A stretch of DNA of 14,720 nucleotides from JAGXQV01 sp964527565. GTDB lineage: Bacteria > Pseudomonadota > Gammaproteobacteria > Burkholderiales > Sulfuricellaceae. Positions 1 to 8,600 of the stretch are shown here, piece after piece. The position numbers and the translations under genes are program-made. The notes beneath the pieces are model-generated. The model was given only the letters and a program-made list of their open reading frames with translations. It was not told the DNA's origin and made no database searches. Within the stretch, counting starts at the first letter, position 1. Every line of letters starts with the position of its first letter. Location: NCBI GenBank assembly GCA_964527565.1, contig CAZGOY010000063.1:1-14720 (forward strand), in the 5' to 3' direction.

Positions 1-370
1 GGCGCCGCAGTTCGCGGCCGCTGTCCGCGTCCCACAGGCGCGCCGTATTGTCACCTGAGCCGGTCAACAGGGTTTTCCCGTCCGGCGCCCAGGCCACCGA
101 CCGGACCCAGCCGCCATGCCCCTCCAGGCGCCGCAGTTCGCGCCCGCTGGCCGCGTCCCACAGGCGTGCCGTCTTGTCATGCGATCCGGTCAACAGGGTT
201 TTCCCGTCCGGCGCCCAGGCCACCGACGAGACCGAGCCGCCATGCCCCTCCAGGCGCCGCAGTTCGCGCCTGCTGTCCGCGTCCCACAGGCGCGCCGTAT
301 TGTCATCCGAGCCGGTCAACAGGGTTTTCCCGTCCGGCGCCCAGGCCACCGCCAAGACGCTTTCCGTATG
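1..370 (-). repeat. Tandem 126-bp repeats encoding near-identical WD40 units (2 complete, third cut by window edge)
   Basis: Three in-frame units lie at 370-245, 244-119 and 118-1, each encoding a 42-residue WD40 repeat with the core VAWAPDGKTLLTGS and TARLWDA. By eye the second and third units differ at about 11 of 118 comparable bases. Seven of these changes alter amino acids, at repeat positions 4, 6, 22, 24 and 32; the framework is unchanged. The array probably continues past the left edge, since a WD40 propeller normally needs about seven blades and the third unit is still open at base 1. Such high internal identity points to recent duplication or gene conversion between units. Confidence 0.92.
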
Positions 371-3300
371 GCCGGTTTGCAGCAGCCAGGCGGGCAGGGA
401 TGGCACGGGGCGCAAGGGGGCGGGGAAATCCCCCTCCCGCCCCGGCGCGGTGGCGCGGGTAAGCTCGGCATCGCGCCAATCGACCTGCGTTGCGTGGCGC
501 ACCCCGGCCCAGCGGGTGGCTTGCAGCGTCGCATTGCGGAAACCGGCAAAGGCGACATCCGTTTCGCGCAGGTCGGCATGACTGAAATCGGCGTCAGGAA
601 AATCCGCCCCTGACAGGTTCGCATGGGAAAAAACGGCGCGCAGGCCGCGAGCGTCGCGCAATTGCGCCTTGGCGAAGCTGGCGCGGGTAAAGACGCCGTC
701 GCTCAGGTCGGCACGGCTCAGGTCGGCATGGGAAAAATCGGCTGAGTCGGCCAGAGCGCCGACCAGGGCGGCGTCGCTCAAGTCGGCGCCGCTCAGTTTT
801 GTATCGGCGAGTAGCGTATGCCGCAAGCTCGCCCCCTTGAGGTCGGCCCCGGACAGGTCGGCATTACGCAAATCCACGTTATCCAGATTGGCTCCGGCCA
901 GATGAGCCTCGGGCAACGGCGCGTGCCTCAGGTTCATGCCGCGCAGGTCCGCTCCCGGCATCTCCAGGGGCCGGGGCAGCCATTTTACGAGGATGGCCCC
1001 GACCATTTCGGGCGGCTCGCCAGCTGCGTGCCGCGCCGCGTCGAGCAGCAGGCGCAAGGCATTTTCCGATACGCGCGGCTGATGGGGGGCGGCGAGGATG
1101 TCGCGTAGCGGCCCGAACAGGCGCGCCTGGAAGTCCTCCAGCGAACCGTCGCGCGCCAGGTCGGCCAGGAAGGCGGCGACTTCCGGGCTGGTCGGCGGGC
1201 TATCGAGCAAACCGGCGAGCATGCCGTCGTCCGCCGCGCGCAGCAGGCGGCGGGCGTAGAAATATTCGAGGAAGCTCTTGTGCGAAAAGCGGTATTGCCC
1301 TTCGGGATTGCGCACCAGGAAAGCGGCGGTGCGCAACTCCAGGTCGAGACGGGTGAAATCGAGACCGGCCAGCAGTTGCGCGGGCAGGGTGCGCAGTTCG
1401 CCGACCAGGTCGCTGTGGTGGATGTGCCGCTCGGGCCGCCGCCACAGGCTCTGGGCGAGGTGCTCCAGGGCGATGCGGCGCTGTTCCGGGCTGGAGAGCA
1501 ACTGCCCGCCGCTGCGGTCTTCCAGCCAGGTCTTGGTATAGGCGAAATACAGCGTGGCCGGGGTGACGGCACCGCTGCCGCGTTTCAGTTCGGGCAGGGA
1601 TTTCACCATCATGTCGAGCAGGATGGGATACGGCGCGAGGTTGGGCAGGTCGTAGGTCTTATTGATAAAGCGCCGCATTTCGGCGGCGGCGGTCTCCCCC
1701 AGGTGGCGGCGCAGGAAATCGCCGATCTGCTCGTCGTCGAACAGTTCCAGTTCGTCGATGGCGGCGTCGAACAGGCGCGCCGCGCGACCCAGCGGCGAAT
1801 CGGCGCTGACCAGGCTGTCGCCGGGGCCATGGGTGCAGGCTTTGACCAACTGCTGGTCGCGGAAGAAATGGGTGCGGCAGGAAATCAGCACGCGGTTGCC
1901 GTTGGGGGTGAGCGGGGCTTTCCCGGCGGGATAGGCCAGCATGCGGAACTGTTCTTCCACGCTGCGCCCGGCAGCGGCCAGGCCCATTTCGTCGAAGGAA
2001 TCGAGCAGCAGGACGATGCGCCCGGCTTCCAGCAGGTAAAGCAGGACGGCGGGGTTGAAGCCTTTGCCGTCGGCATCCCTGGCGAAATGTTCGAACAGCA
2101 GGTTTTCCAGGCTGACGGCATTGGGCTGGAATTTCAGGTTGACGAAAAGCGGGATGACCGGCTCCGGCTCCCCGGCTTGCGGGGCAAGGGCACGCTTGGC
2201 CAGCTCGTAGGCGAGGCGCTGCACCAGCGCGCTTTTGCCGGTGCCGTAATCGCCCAGCACCAGCCACAGGCGCCGCCCCGTGCCGGCCACCCAGTCGAGG
2301 CCGTATTCCAGCGCATCGCCGACCGGATCATCAGGGCGGCTTTCCAGCAGGATGCGCTGGCGCACGTAGGTTTTGAAAAGGGCGGCGTTTTCGTATTCGC
2401 TGACGATTTTGGCGAGGTAGGGGCGGAAGTCGAAGAGCTTGTTTTCCAGCTCGCGCGGCGTGACCAGGATGATCTGGCCCGATTGGCTTTCGGCGAAGCT
2501 GCGGGCGGCGGGGGAGTAGTCGTTGGCGATGAACAGCCCTACGGCGCGCATCGCACGCGCATCCTTGCCGTTGAGCCAGATGCAGAGTTTTTCCAGCTCT
2601 TCTTTGGGGGCGGCTTTCTGGTGGTCCTTGCATTCCACCCAGTAGACGGTTTCCTTGTTCCAGATGTCCAGCGTGCGCGCCACCAGATCGACCCGGTTGC
2701 CGTCGATGATCCGTTCGCGCTCGACCTTGAAGCCGTTGAGTTCGAGCAGGCGCGCCATGCGTTCCTCGAAGGTGGCGCCTTTTTCTACGCGGCTTTCGCC
2801 GCCCATTCTCAGGCTGTTCATGCCATCCGGCGTGATCCGTGTTTCCGGCGCCATTTCGACGGCGCGGCGGATCGTGGATTCCCTTTCAGCGCGGAAGACT
2901 TCGAGTCGTTGTGCCACCTGGCCGTATGCGCTATCCAGCTCCGGCAGGGAAAGTGCGCTTTTCGCGGTTTCCAGGAGTAGCAATTCGGGGTCGAAGGGGA
3001 TTTCCACCGATGGCGGGTTGCCGAAGCGGCTTTCCCATACCTTGCGCCGCGCGTCGAGCTTGGCGGGGTTGTGAATCGGCACCGGCGAGGCGACCATCAA
3101 CTGCCGGAGTTTGACGCTCGCGTCGTCATGGCCGGCGATGCGCTCGGGCATGCGCCCCTCGCGGGCATCTTCGAGCGCATCGAAAATGTGCGCCGCGCCC
3201 AGGGTGTTCTGCTCGCCGTAGCCCGCCACCAGCACGGTGGCGTGCGGTAGCACGGCGGCCAGCCAGCCGCCCAGGTTGGATATGCCGGTGCGTGAATCGA

Positions 3301-3748
3301 TCAGCAGGTAATCGCAATCCTCGCTCAAGGCGGCGACGAGGGCGCGGAACAGGCCGATGCCGGTATCCGGTTCGGCTTCCAGCCAGCGATGCCAGTCGAT
3401 TCCCGCATACAGGCGGGCGAAATCGGCATCCTTGCCGAAGGCTGGGAGGATGCTCAGCTTGGGCTGTCCCGGCACCGGGGCGATGGCCTTGCACAGGAAT
3501 TTCAGGCTTTTTTCCGGGGGTGGCACCTGCGGGTTTTTCTGCCATTCGGCCAGCCATTCGAGAAAACCCCGCGCCGGGATTTTTTCCGGCCTGAGGTCGG
3601 GCATCAGATGCAGGCCCGGCGCCTCCAAATCCAGGTCCCATACCCGCACGGTGTTTTTTCCGGCCAGACGGAAAGCGGTCTGCGCCAGCAGGGTCGAACG
3701 CCCGACGCCGCCCTTGAAGCTGTAATAGGTGACGACGTAGGCGCTCAT
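1..3748 (-). CDS. NLR/STAND-type multidomain protein: KGGVGR ATPase + Mrr-like nuclease + NACHT + pentapeptide + WD40 (partial, C-terminus off left edge)
   Basis: One frame stays open from ATG at 3748 to the left edge, giving 1249 codons without a stop; the C-terminus is outside. Domains in order: (1) residues about 1-290, a ParA/MinD-like ATPase with deviant Walker A KGGVGRST (12-19), DLDLEAPGL (38-46) and a Walker B-like LLIDSRTGIS (148-157); (2) about 321-445, an Mrr-like PD-(D/E)XK nuclease with D354, E372 and K374 (VDLVAR, then VECKD); (3) about 494-835, a NACHT NTPase with Walker A GDYGTGKS (499-506), Walker B LLLDSFDEM (580-588), a sensor-like SCRTHFF (623-629) and the typical FLEYFYARRLL end (826-836); (4) about 929-1080, pentapeptide repeats; (5) from 1127, WD40 repeats of 42 residues. 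The nuclease-NTPase-sensor order matches Avs/bNACHT anti-phage proteins, where target binding triggers assembly and nuclease activity. That role is inferred here. The start is set by the ATGA overlap with the winged-helix gene. The P-loop Lys of the ParA motif is Arg, the hallmark of the KGGVGR variant family. Confidence 0.93.
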   Translation of the reverse strand, partial: MSAYVVTYYSFKGGVGRSTLLAQTAFRLAGKNTVRVWDLDLEAPGLHLMPDLRPEKIPARGFLEWLAEWQKNPQVPPPEKSLKFLCKAIAPVPGQPKLSILPAFGKDADFARLYAGIDWHRWLEAEPDTGIGLFRALVAALSEDCDYLLIDSRTGISNLGGWLAAVLPHATVLVAGYGEQNTLGAAHIFDALEDAREGRMPERIAGHDDASVKLRQLMVASPVPIHNPAKLDARRKVWESRFGNPPSVEIPFDPELLLLETAKSALSLPELDSAYGQVAQRLEVFRAERESTIRRAVEMAPETRITPDGMNSLRMGGESRVEKGATFEERMARLLELNGFKVERERIIDGNRVDLVARTLDIWNKETVYWVECKDHQKAAPKEELEKLCIWLNGKDARAMRAVGLFIANDYSPAARSFAESQSGQIILVTPRELENKLFDFRPYLAKIVSEYENAALFKTYVRQRILLESRPDDPVGDALEYGLDWVAGTGRRLWLVLGDYGTGKSALVQRLAYELAKRALAPQAGEPEPVIPLFVNLKFQPNAVSLENLLFEHFARDADGKGFNPAVLLYLLEAGRIVLLLDSFDEMGLAAAGRSVEEQFRMLAYPAGKAPLTPNGNRVLISCRTHFFRDQQLVKACTHGPGDSLVSADSPLGRAARLFDAAIDELELFDDEQIGDFLRRHLGETAAAEMRRFINKTYDLPNLAPYPILLDMMVKSLPELKRGSGAVTPATLYFAYTKTWLEDRSGGQLLSSPEQRRIALEHLAQSLWRRPERHIHHSDLVGELRTLPAQLLAGLDFTRLDLELRTAAFLVRNPEGQYRFSHKSFLEYFYARRLLRAADDGMLAGLLDSPPTSPEVAAFLADLARDGSLEDFQARLFGPLRDILAAPHQPRVSENALRLLLDAARHAAGEPPEMVGAILVKWLPRPLEMPGADLRGMNLRHAPLPEAHLAGANLDNVDLRNADLSGADLKGASLRHTLLADTKLSGADLSDAALVGALADSADFSHADLSRADLSDGVFTRASFAKAQLRDARGLRAVFSHANLSGADFPDADFSHADLRETDVAFAGFRNATLQATRWAGVRHATQVDWRDAELTRATAPGREGDFPAPLRPVPSLPAWLLQTGHTESVLAVAWAPDGKTLLTGSDDNTARLWDADSRRELRRLEGHGGSVSSVAWAPDGKTLLTGSHDKTARLWDAASGRELRRLEGHGGWVRSVAWAPDGKTLLTGSGDNTARLWDADSGRELRR
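509..964 (-). repeat. Pentapeptide-repeat segment of the NLR-like protein
   Basis: Residues about 929-1080 of the NLR-like protein follow the A(D/N)LXX pattern of pentapeptide repeats, for example GADLRG, GANLDN, NADLSG, GADLKG, HADLSR and HANLSG. Such repeats fold as a right-handed quadrilateral beta-helix. The segment lies between the NACHT module and the WD40 array, where a sensor or spacer would be expected. The repeats are degenerate in DNA, unlike the WD40 units, so they look old and not recently expanded. Confidence 0.88.
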
Positions 3749-4347
3749 GCGGCTTTCCTTTGTTCGCCGAATATTCCTACTCCGCTCCGCGTCTGCAATT
3801 CCGCCCGTTCAATTTCCGGCGCATTCTGCCCCAGCCTGACCCGCTTGGTCTTGCCGTTGCGTTCGCGCACCACGACACGGTGGTTTTCCAGGGTATTGAG
3901 GATGCGGGTGAGATTGGCGGGTTGCAGGTCGAGCCGTTTCCGCAAGTCGTCCTGAGACAGGCCGTTTCCCCTCGCCCCGGACAGCATGGCCAGGATTTCG
4001 GGGACATGCCGCATGTGCCGCACCGCTTCGTAAGAGCCGTGAACCATCAACCCGGCACGTATCCGCAGGCAGTCGGAAAGGCTCTCCCAGCGCGCGGCGT
4101 AGCGTTCGCGCATGGCACAGGAAGCGGGCAGGCGTTGCCCGGCAGCGCGCAACAGGGACTGGAAATCCTCCAGTTCGTCGAGATCGGGCGCGGTGCGGGC
4201 AAGCGCTGTCCCGACCATTGAAGTCAGCGCGCCGTCAAGGTTACGGACGGCTGCGTCGTCCCACTCGCCTTGGGCGCGAATCAGGGCAATCAATTCGCTC
4301 GGGGTGCGGGTGGATAACCAGGTGGCTTCGGTTTGGCGCAAGTCCAT
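3745..4347 (-). CDS. Winged-helix (MarR-like) DNA-binding protein, coupled to the NLR-like gene
   Basis: This is a 200-residue soluble protein. Residues about 114-172 look like a MarR-type winged helix-turn-helix: a helix around VPEILAMLS, then SQDDLRKRLDLQPANLTRIL as the HTH, then a wing ending VVVRERNGKTKRVRL. Residues 1-110 are helical and unrecognised; they may dimerise or sense a signal. Its TGA (3747-3745) overlaps the ATG of the NLR-like gene (3748-3746) as ATGA, implying translational coupling and joint function. It has no clear Shine-Dalgarno before ATG 4347. The AT-rich 65 bp upstream could hold its promoter and operator, so autoregulation of the pair is the simplest guess. It could alternatively be a structural DNA-binding partner of the ParA-like domain, but nothing in it resembles ParB. 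Confidence 0.85.
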   Translation of the reverse strand: MDLRQTEATWLSTRTPSELIALIRAQGEWDDAAVRNLDGALTSMVGTALARTAPDLDELEDFQSLLRAAGQRLPASCAMRERYAARWESLSDCLRIRAGLMVHGSYEAVRHMRHVPEILAMLSGARGNGLSQDDLRKRLDLQPANLTRILNTLENHRVVVRERNGKTKRVRLGQNAPEIERAELQTRSGVGIFGEQRKAA

Positions 4348-4412
4348 GGTGTGTTTGTGAATCGTTATGAATTGATCGGATTTTTCATTTTACAACATTT
4401 CATGCAATTATT
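4348..4412 (-). promoter_or_regulatory. AT-rich control region of the winged-helix/NLR gene pair
   Basis: These 65 bp are strikingly AT-rich between GC-rich genes. On the minus strand a TAAAAT hexamer (4392-4387) is a plausible -10 box with a start about 33 nt before the ATG, but no convincing -35 is visible. The hexamer ATGAAA occurs twice, at 4403-4398 and 4388-4383, 15 bp apart and flanking the -10. A small inverted repeat ATGAA/TTCAT (4367-4371 and 4384-4388) is also present. These could be operator half-sites for the winged-helix protein, but they are short and AT-rich DNA gives such matches by chance. Confidence 0.4.
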
Positions 4413-5669
4413 TTATTTCACAATTTTCACCCGGGGAGGGGCTCGCCGCTCTTCCCCGTTCCATGACCTCAACGTGACGTTACCTTCATTCGCCTGAGGA
4501 TCGGCGTCCGGCAGGCTGAAAAATCCCTGGTGTGCGCCGTCCGATTCCTTGGTGTTGTTGGCGAGCAGCACACGGGCACCGGTGAGCTTCATGGTCCTGG
4601 CGGCGGCATGGTGAGCCGTCAGCGTGGTTTTGACGCCCATGCTGGCGACGCACACCCCATCCAGCGCCAAGGCTTTCCAGGTAAAACCGTCGGCTTCGCA
4701 AAAATCCTTGCATATCGCAAAGGACAAGAGGCCCGGTGGGGCAAACAACAGTTGCAGTGTTTTGCCGGGACTGATTCTCTCGCGTCCTTGATCGCAGTAT
4801 TCAAACCATTTGTCGTGATGGAACAGGGTTTCTCCACGGCGATCCAATACCGTCATCCGGTTGCAAGCCAATACGCTGGGCGGGTCGAGATGATGGTAAC
4901 TGCCTGCCACGACCAGCCGGAATGGATGTCCATGTTGTTTCAGCAGCCAGCCGGACAATTTCTCCAGCAAGGCTGGCGTCAAGGACAATTCCGGCAGGAC
5001 GAGGACTTGCGCTTTTTCCTTTTGCGCGACGTGCAGCGCGGCAACCAGGCTATTCCAGCGCGTTTCATCGTCCTTGAGGCCGCGAACGACGAAAGTGTCG
5101 CCGGTTGTTTCCATGTCCAGGCCGACCCTGTCGTCGAATTCGATCAGGGCGCAGGCGGGGTTGGCACCGTCCTGCCAATCCACCTGCGAGATTTTCACCT
5201 CTTTGCCACTTATGGGCGTTTCGACAAACCAGATCGGCTGAAACCAGTGGCGTGGCGAAACCCAGTCCTTTTGCAGAAGCGACGGGGACGCACGGAAGGC
5301 ATGGAAGCGTTTTCCGAGCGTTTGGACCTCCTGGCCGACAGCGTGCATGAACGATTCGCCAAGCTGCCGCCCAAGCGCAGCGGCGATCAGGAGCGGGTTT
5401 TCCTGGAGATCGGCAACGGAGCAAGGCGTTCCGTTCTGGTAGGCTGAGGACAATAGCCCGGCCAGCCGGGTAATTTCGCCATCCATCCTGGCTTTGTCGG
5501 GAAAATCCCGGTTCAATGCCTCCCTCGCTTGGCCGAATGCTCCCGCCGCGTTCCCCTCGGCAAGGGCGTGAAACAGGATCGCCAAGGCTTCAAGGTGTGC
5601 AAGGCGGCCCAAGGCATTTGCCAAGTGTTGCTTGAGTTCGGAAGAGAGCATGAAAACCGGATCCATCAT
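4413..5669 (-). CDS. Carbon-nitrogen hydrolase (nitrilase superfamily) with unusual N-terminal extension
   Basis: This 418-residue protein carries the Glu-Lys-Cys triad of the nitrilase superfamily: E227 in VLVLPELSLTP, K287 in LFHHDKWFEY and C320 in FAICKDFCE. The hydrolase domain runs from about 195 to 395. Residues 1-130 are helical and 131-190 are Trp-rich; I recognise neither part. Standard nitrilases are about 260-340 residues and lack this extension. The family cleaves or transfers amides and nitriles; the substrate here cannot be read. There is no signal peptide, so it should be cytoplasmic. ATG 5669 follows the recB stop by 12 nt, with ACAGG as a weak ribosome site, so it is probably co-transcribed with recB. 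Nitrilase-like domains are known in defence contexts, notably fused to the reverse transcriptase of DRT type 1. That, and the NLR-like gene downstream, suggest a conflict role, but amidase metabolism is an alternative. Confidence 0.85.
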   Translation of the reverse strand: MMDPVFMLSSELKQHLANALGRLAHLEALAILFHALAEGNAAGAFGQAREALNRDFPDKARMDGEITRLAGLLSSAYQNGTPCSVADLQENPLLIAAALGRQLGESFMHAVGQEVQTLGKRFHAFRASPSLLQKDWVSPRHWFQPIWFVETPISGKEVKISQVDWQDGANPACALIEFDDRVGLDMETTGDTFVVRGLKDDETRWNSLVAALHVAQKEKAQVLVLPELSLTPALLEKLSGWLLKQHGHPFRLVVAGSYHHLDPPSVLACNRMTVLDRRGETLFHHDKWFEYCDQGRERISPGKTLQLLFAPPGLLSFAICKDFCEADGFTWKALALDGVCVASMGVKTTLTAHHAAARTMKLTGARVLLANNTKESDGAHQGFFSLPDADPQANEGNVTLRSWNGEERRAPPRVKIVK

Positions 5670-5681
5670 GTTGGCCTGTGT

Positions 5682-8600
5682 TTACCCCAAACACCCCATC
5701 AGCCGGTCGAGCGCCTCGATCAGGCGGATGTCCGGGCGGTTGTGGTAGATGCCGTTGCCGCCGTCGCCGCCGATGCCGCGCAGGAACAGGTAATAAACGC
5801 CGCCGAAGTGGCGCTGGTAGTCGTAATCCGCCAGGCGGGTGCGCAGGTGGCGGTGCAGGGCGACGCAGTAGATCAGGTATTGCAGGTAATAGTGGTTGGC
5901 GGCCATGGCCTGCACCAGCAGGGGCGGGGCGTAGCAGGCCGCCGTGGCGCCCAGCCAGTTGGATTTGTAGTCGGCCAGGTAGTAGCGTCCGTGTGCTTCG
6001 AACACCAGGTCGATGAAGCCCATCATGTAGCCTTCGACGCGGCGGAAGTCGAGATGCCGCGCCGCCGCCGCGTATTCCGGCGCCACGCCCGGCAGCGGGC
6101 CGGCCAGCAGGTCGCGCAGGCGCGCCACGTCCAGCCCGGCCAGGGGGAAGACGAAGCCCATTTCCGCCAGGCGCTGCGTTGCGCCGGTCTCGCGCAAGCG
6201 CATGCCGCTGTCGTCGAGCGGCGCGTCGAGCGTGGCTTGCACGGTTTGCGCGACTACCGCCGTCCATTTTTCGTCGATGAAGTGTGCGCGCAGTTGCTCC
6301 GCCACCCAGCCCTGCAAGGCCGCCGTGTCGCGGCGGGCGAAGTCCCAGCCCTCGAAAATGGCGTGCAGGCAGGTTCCGGCCTGCGCGCCGCGCGGGAAGG
6401 CGAAAATGTCCGCCGCGGGCGCGGCTTCCGGCGCGCCGCTGCCGGTGGCGTCGTAATCCGGCGCTTCGCTGTGGCGCCCGGCGCTCAGGGCGGAAAAACT
6501 GGTCATGCGCCATCCCGCCTGCAGGGCGCGCTGAAAGGGCAGGACGGCGAGCACAGGCGCGGGGGCGGACGGCGCGAGGAATTGCCGTTCGTCGTCGCAT
6601 GCCGCTTCGACGAGGGCGCAACCGGCGGTGCGCGCCACATACTCGTGCAGTTCCGCCGCGACGAGGGCGGCATCCGCAGCGGCGAATTTGCCGCGCAGGA
6701 ATGCCAGCGCGTCGCCCGTCTCCCTGCCGGGGCCGTGCAACAGCCAGGCCAGCGCCGAGTTTTCCATCTCGCCGACATGCCCCCAGGTGACGACGCAGCG
6801 ATGCTGGGCGCGCGTCAGGGCCACGTAGAGCAGGCGCAGCTTTTCCGCCAGGGTTTCAAGGGCGGCGTGCGCGCGGTGCGTCTCGATTTCAGGCGACCCC
6901 AGGTCGAGCGTGGGGCGCTGGTTGGCGTCCGGGTCGTGAAAGGTGACGGCGTCCCGGTTTTTCGGCAGCAGCTTGCCGTCCCACAGGAAAGGGCAGAACA
7001 CCAGCGGGTATTCCAGGCCCTTGGCCGCGTGGATGGTGACGATGCGCACGCGCGCGGCATCGCTTTCCAGGCGCAGCAGGGCGCCTTCGTCGTCGCCGCG
7101 CGGGTCGCGGATGGCGCGCGCCAGCCAGCCCAGCAGCGCGCTCATGCCTTGCCGGGCGTGGCTTTCCACCTGGAGCAGTTCCGCTAGGTGCAGCAGGTTG
7201 GTGAGACGGCGCTCGCCGTCCGGCAGGCACAGCAGGCGTTGCGCCACCGTCTGCTCTTCCAGCCAGGCGCGGAAGAAACGCATGAAGCCGTGGTCGCGCC
7301 ACAGTTCATGATAGCGGCGGAAATCGTCGAATACCTGTTCCGCGGCGCGCGCGTCCTCGCCCAGGGCGAAAACCGCAGCGGCGCTCATGCCGCCCAGGCC
7401 GGTCGCCAGCGCCGCCCGCACCAGGGCGTCGCGCCCCGGTTCGCTGACGGCGAGCAGCAGGGTTTCCAGTTCCGTCGCCTCGGGCGCGGAAAAGACGTTT
7501 TCCTGGCCGTAGCGCACGCTGGGCACGCGCCGCCGCGCCAGTTCTTCCTGCACCAGACGTCCCTGGCGGTGTGCCGGCACCAGCACGGCGATGTTGCCGC
7601 CGCTTAAGGGGTCACACTTGTTTCCCTTGCACAGGCGCGCCTTGCCCTGTGCAGCCAGATCGAGCAGGCGCACGATTTCCGTGGCGCAGTCGCGGGCCGC
7701 GAGCTGTCCGGCTTCTCCCTTGCCGAGCGCCTTGCCGTCGCGGGTGCCGAGCAGGCGGAAGCGCAACGCCGCCTCCGCGTCGCCGTCGATGCCGTCAATG
7801 CCGTCGATTTCTAGCGTGCCGAGCGGGCGTTGCGTGGCCTCGACCGGACGGTAGGCGATGTTTTCCACCAGGAAGGGGCGGGCGTGGACTGCGCCGTCGA
7901 AGAGGGCGTTCACCGCTGTGACCAGCGCTCTGGACGAGCGCTGGTTGGTGTTTTGCGTGGTGCGCGCCTGGGTGTCGCCATAGGCCTGCAGGTAGGTGTA
8001 GACGTCCGCGCCGCGAAAGCCGTAAATCGCCTGCTTGGGGTCGCCGACGAAAAACACCGGTAGCGCCTGGCCGCGATACAGGCGGCGGAACAGGCCGTAT
8101 TGCACCGGATCGGTGTCCTGGAATTCGTCGATCAGCGCCGCCGGGTAGCGTTTTCGCAAGGCTTGCGCCAGATGCTCGCCGTGCTGCGCGTGCAGCGCGT
8201 CGTGCAGGCGGTTGAGCAGGTCGTGGTAGGAAAGCTGCCGGCGCGCCGCTTTGCGCTTGGGCAGTTCCGCCTCGCAATAGCGCAGCAGGTCGGTTTTCAG
8301 GGTTTTCAGGCGGCTGTCGAAAACGGCGCGCGCTTCATCGGCGGCGGCGCACAAGGCGGCGCAGGCATCGAAAAAAGGATGTTGCGGGGCGCTGTGTCCG
8401 GCGTTGACTTTGAAGGCGCCCGGCGTCAGCTTGACGAGCTTGTCCGGCACCTGCAATCCGGCTGCTGCGGCGTCTGAAAACCAGGCATCGAATTCGGCGA
8501 ACCAGGCGGCGAGGCTGGCTTTTTTATAGCTGTTGCGGTTCAGGCCGGGGTGTTCCAGCAGCAGTTTGCCGATTTCATCGCGCTGCGTTTGCCACAGGCT

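Noticed and set aside
1..370. CRISPR array or non-coding minisatellite
   Set aside because: The period is 126 bp, there are no unique spacers, and every unit is an in-frame WD40 repeat.
1280..2980. A 566-codon open frame on the + strand, opposite the NLR-like gene
   Set aside because: It is the antisense shadow of a GC-rich gene; the minus frame here carries NACHT and nuclease motifs, while the + frame translation shows no recognisable domain.
3745..4347. ParB-like partner of the ParA-like domain, as in a partition system
   Set aside because: There is no ParB nuclease-fold motif or centromere-like repeat array; the HTH looks MarR-type, and the ParA-like domain belongs to a much larger protein.
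1..5669. Integrative element carrying the candidate immune genes
   Set aside because: No integrase, transposase, tRNA or attachment-site repeat is visible; the left boundary is outside the window, so this cannot be supported.
5529..7187. A 552-codon open frame on the + strand, opposite recB
   Set aside because: The minus strand encodes the conserved RecB C-terminus including the nuclease site; the + frame is low-complexity Ala/Gly/Arg/Val-rich.
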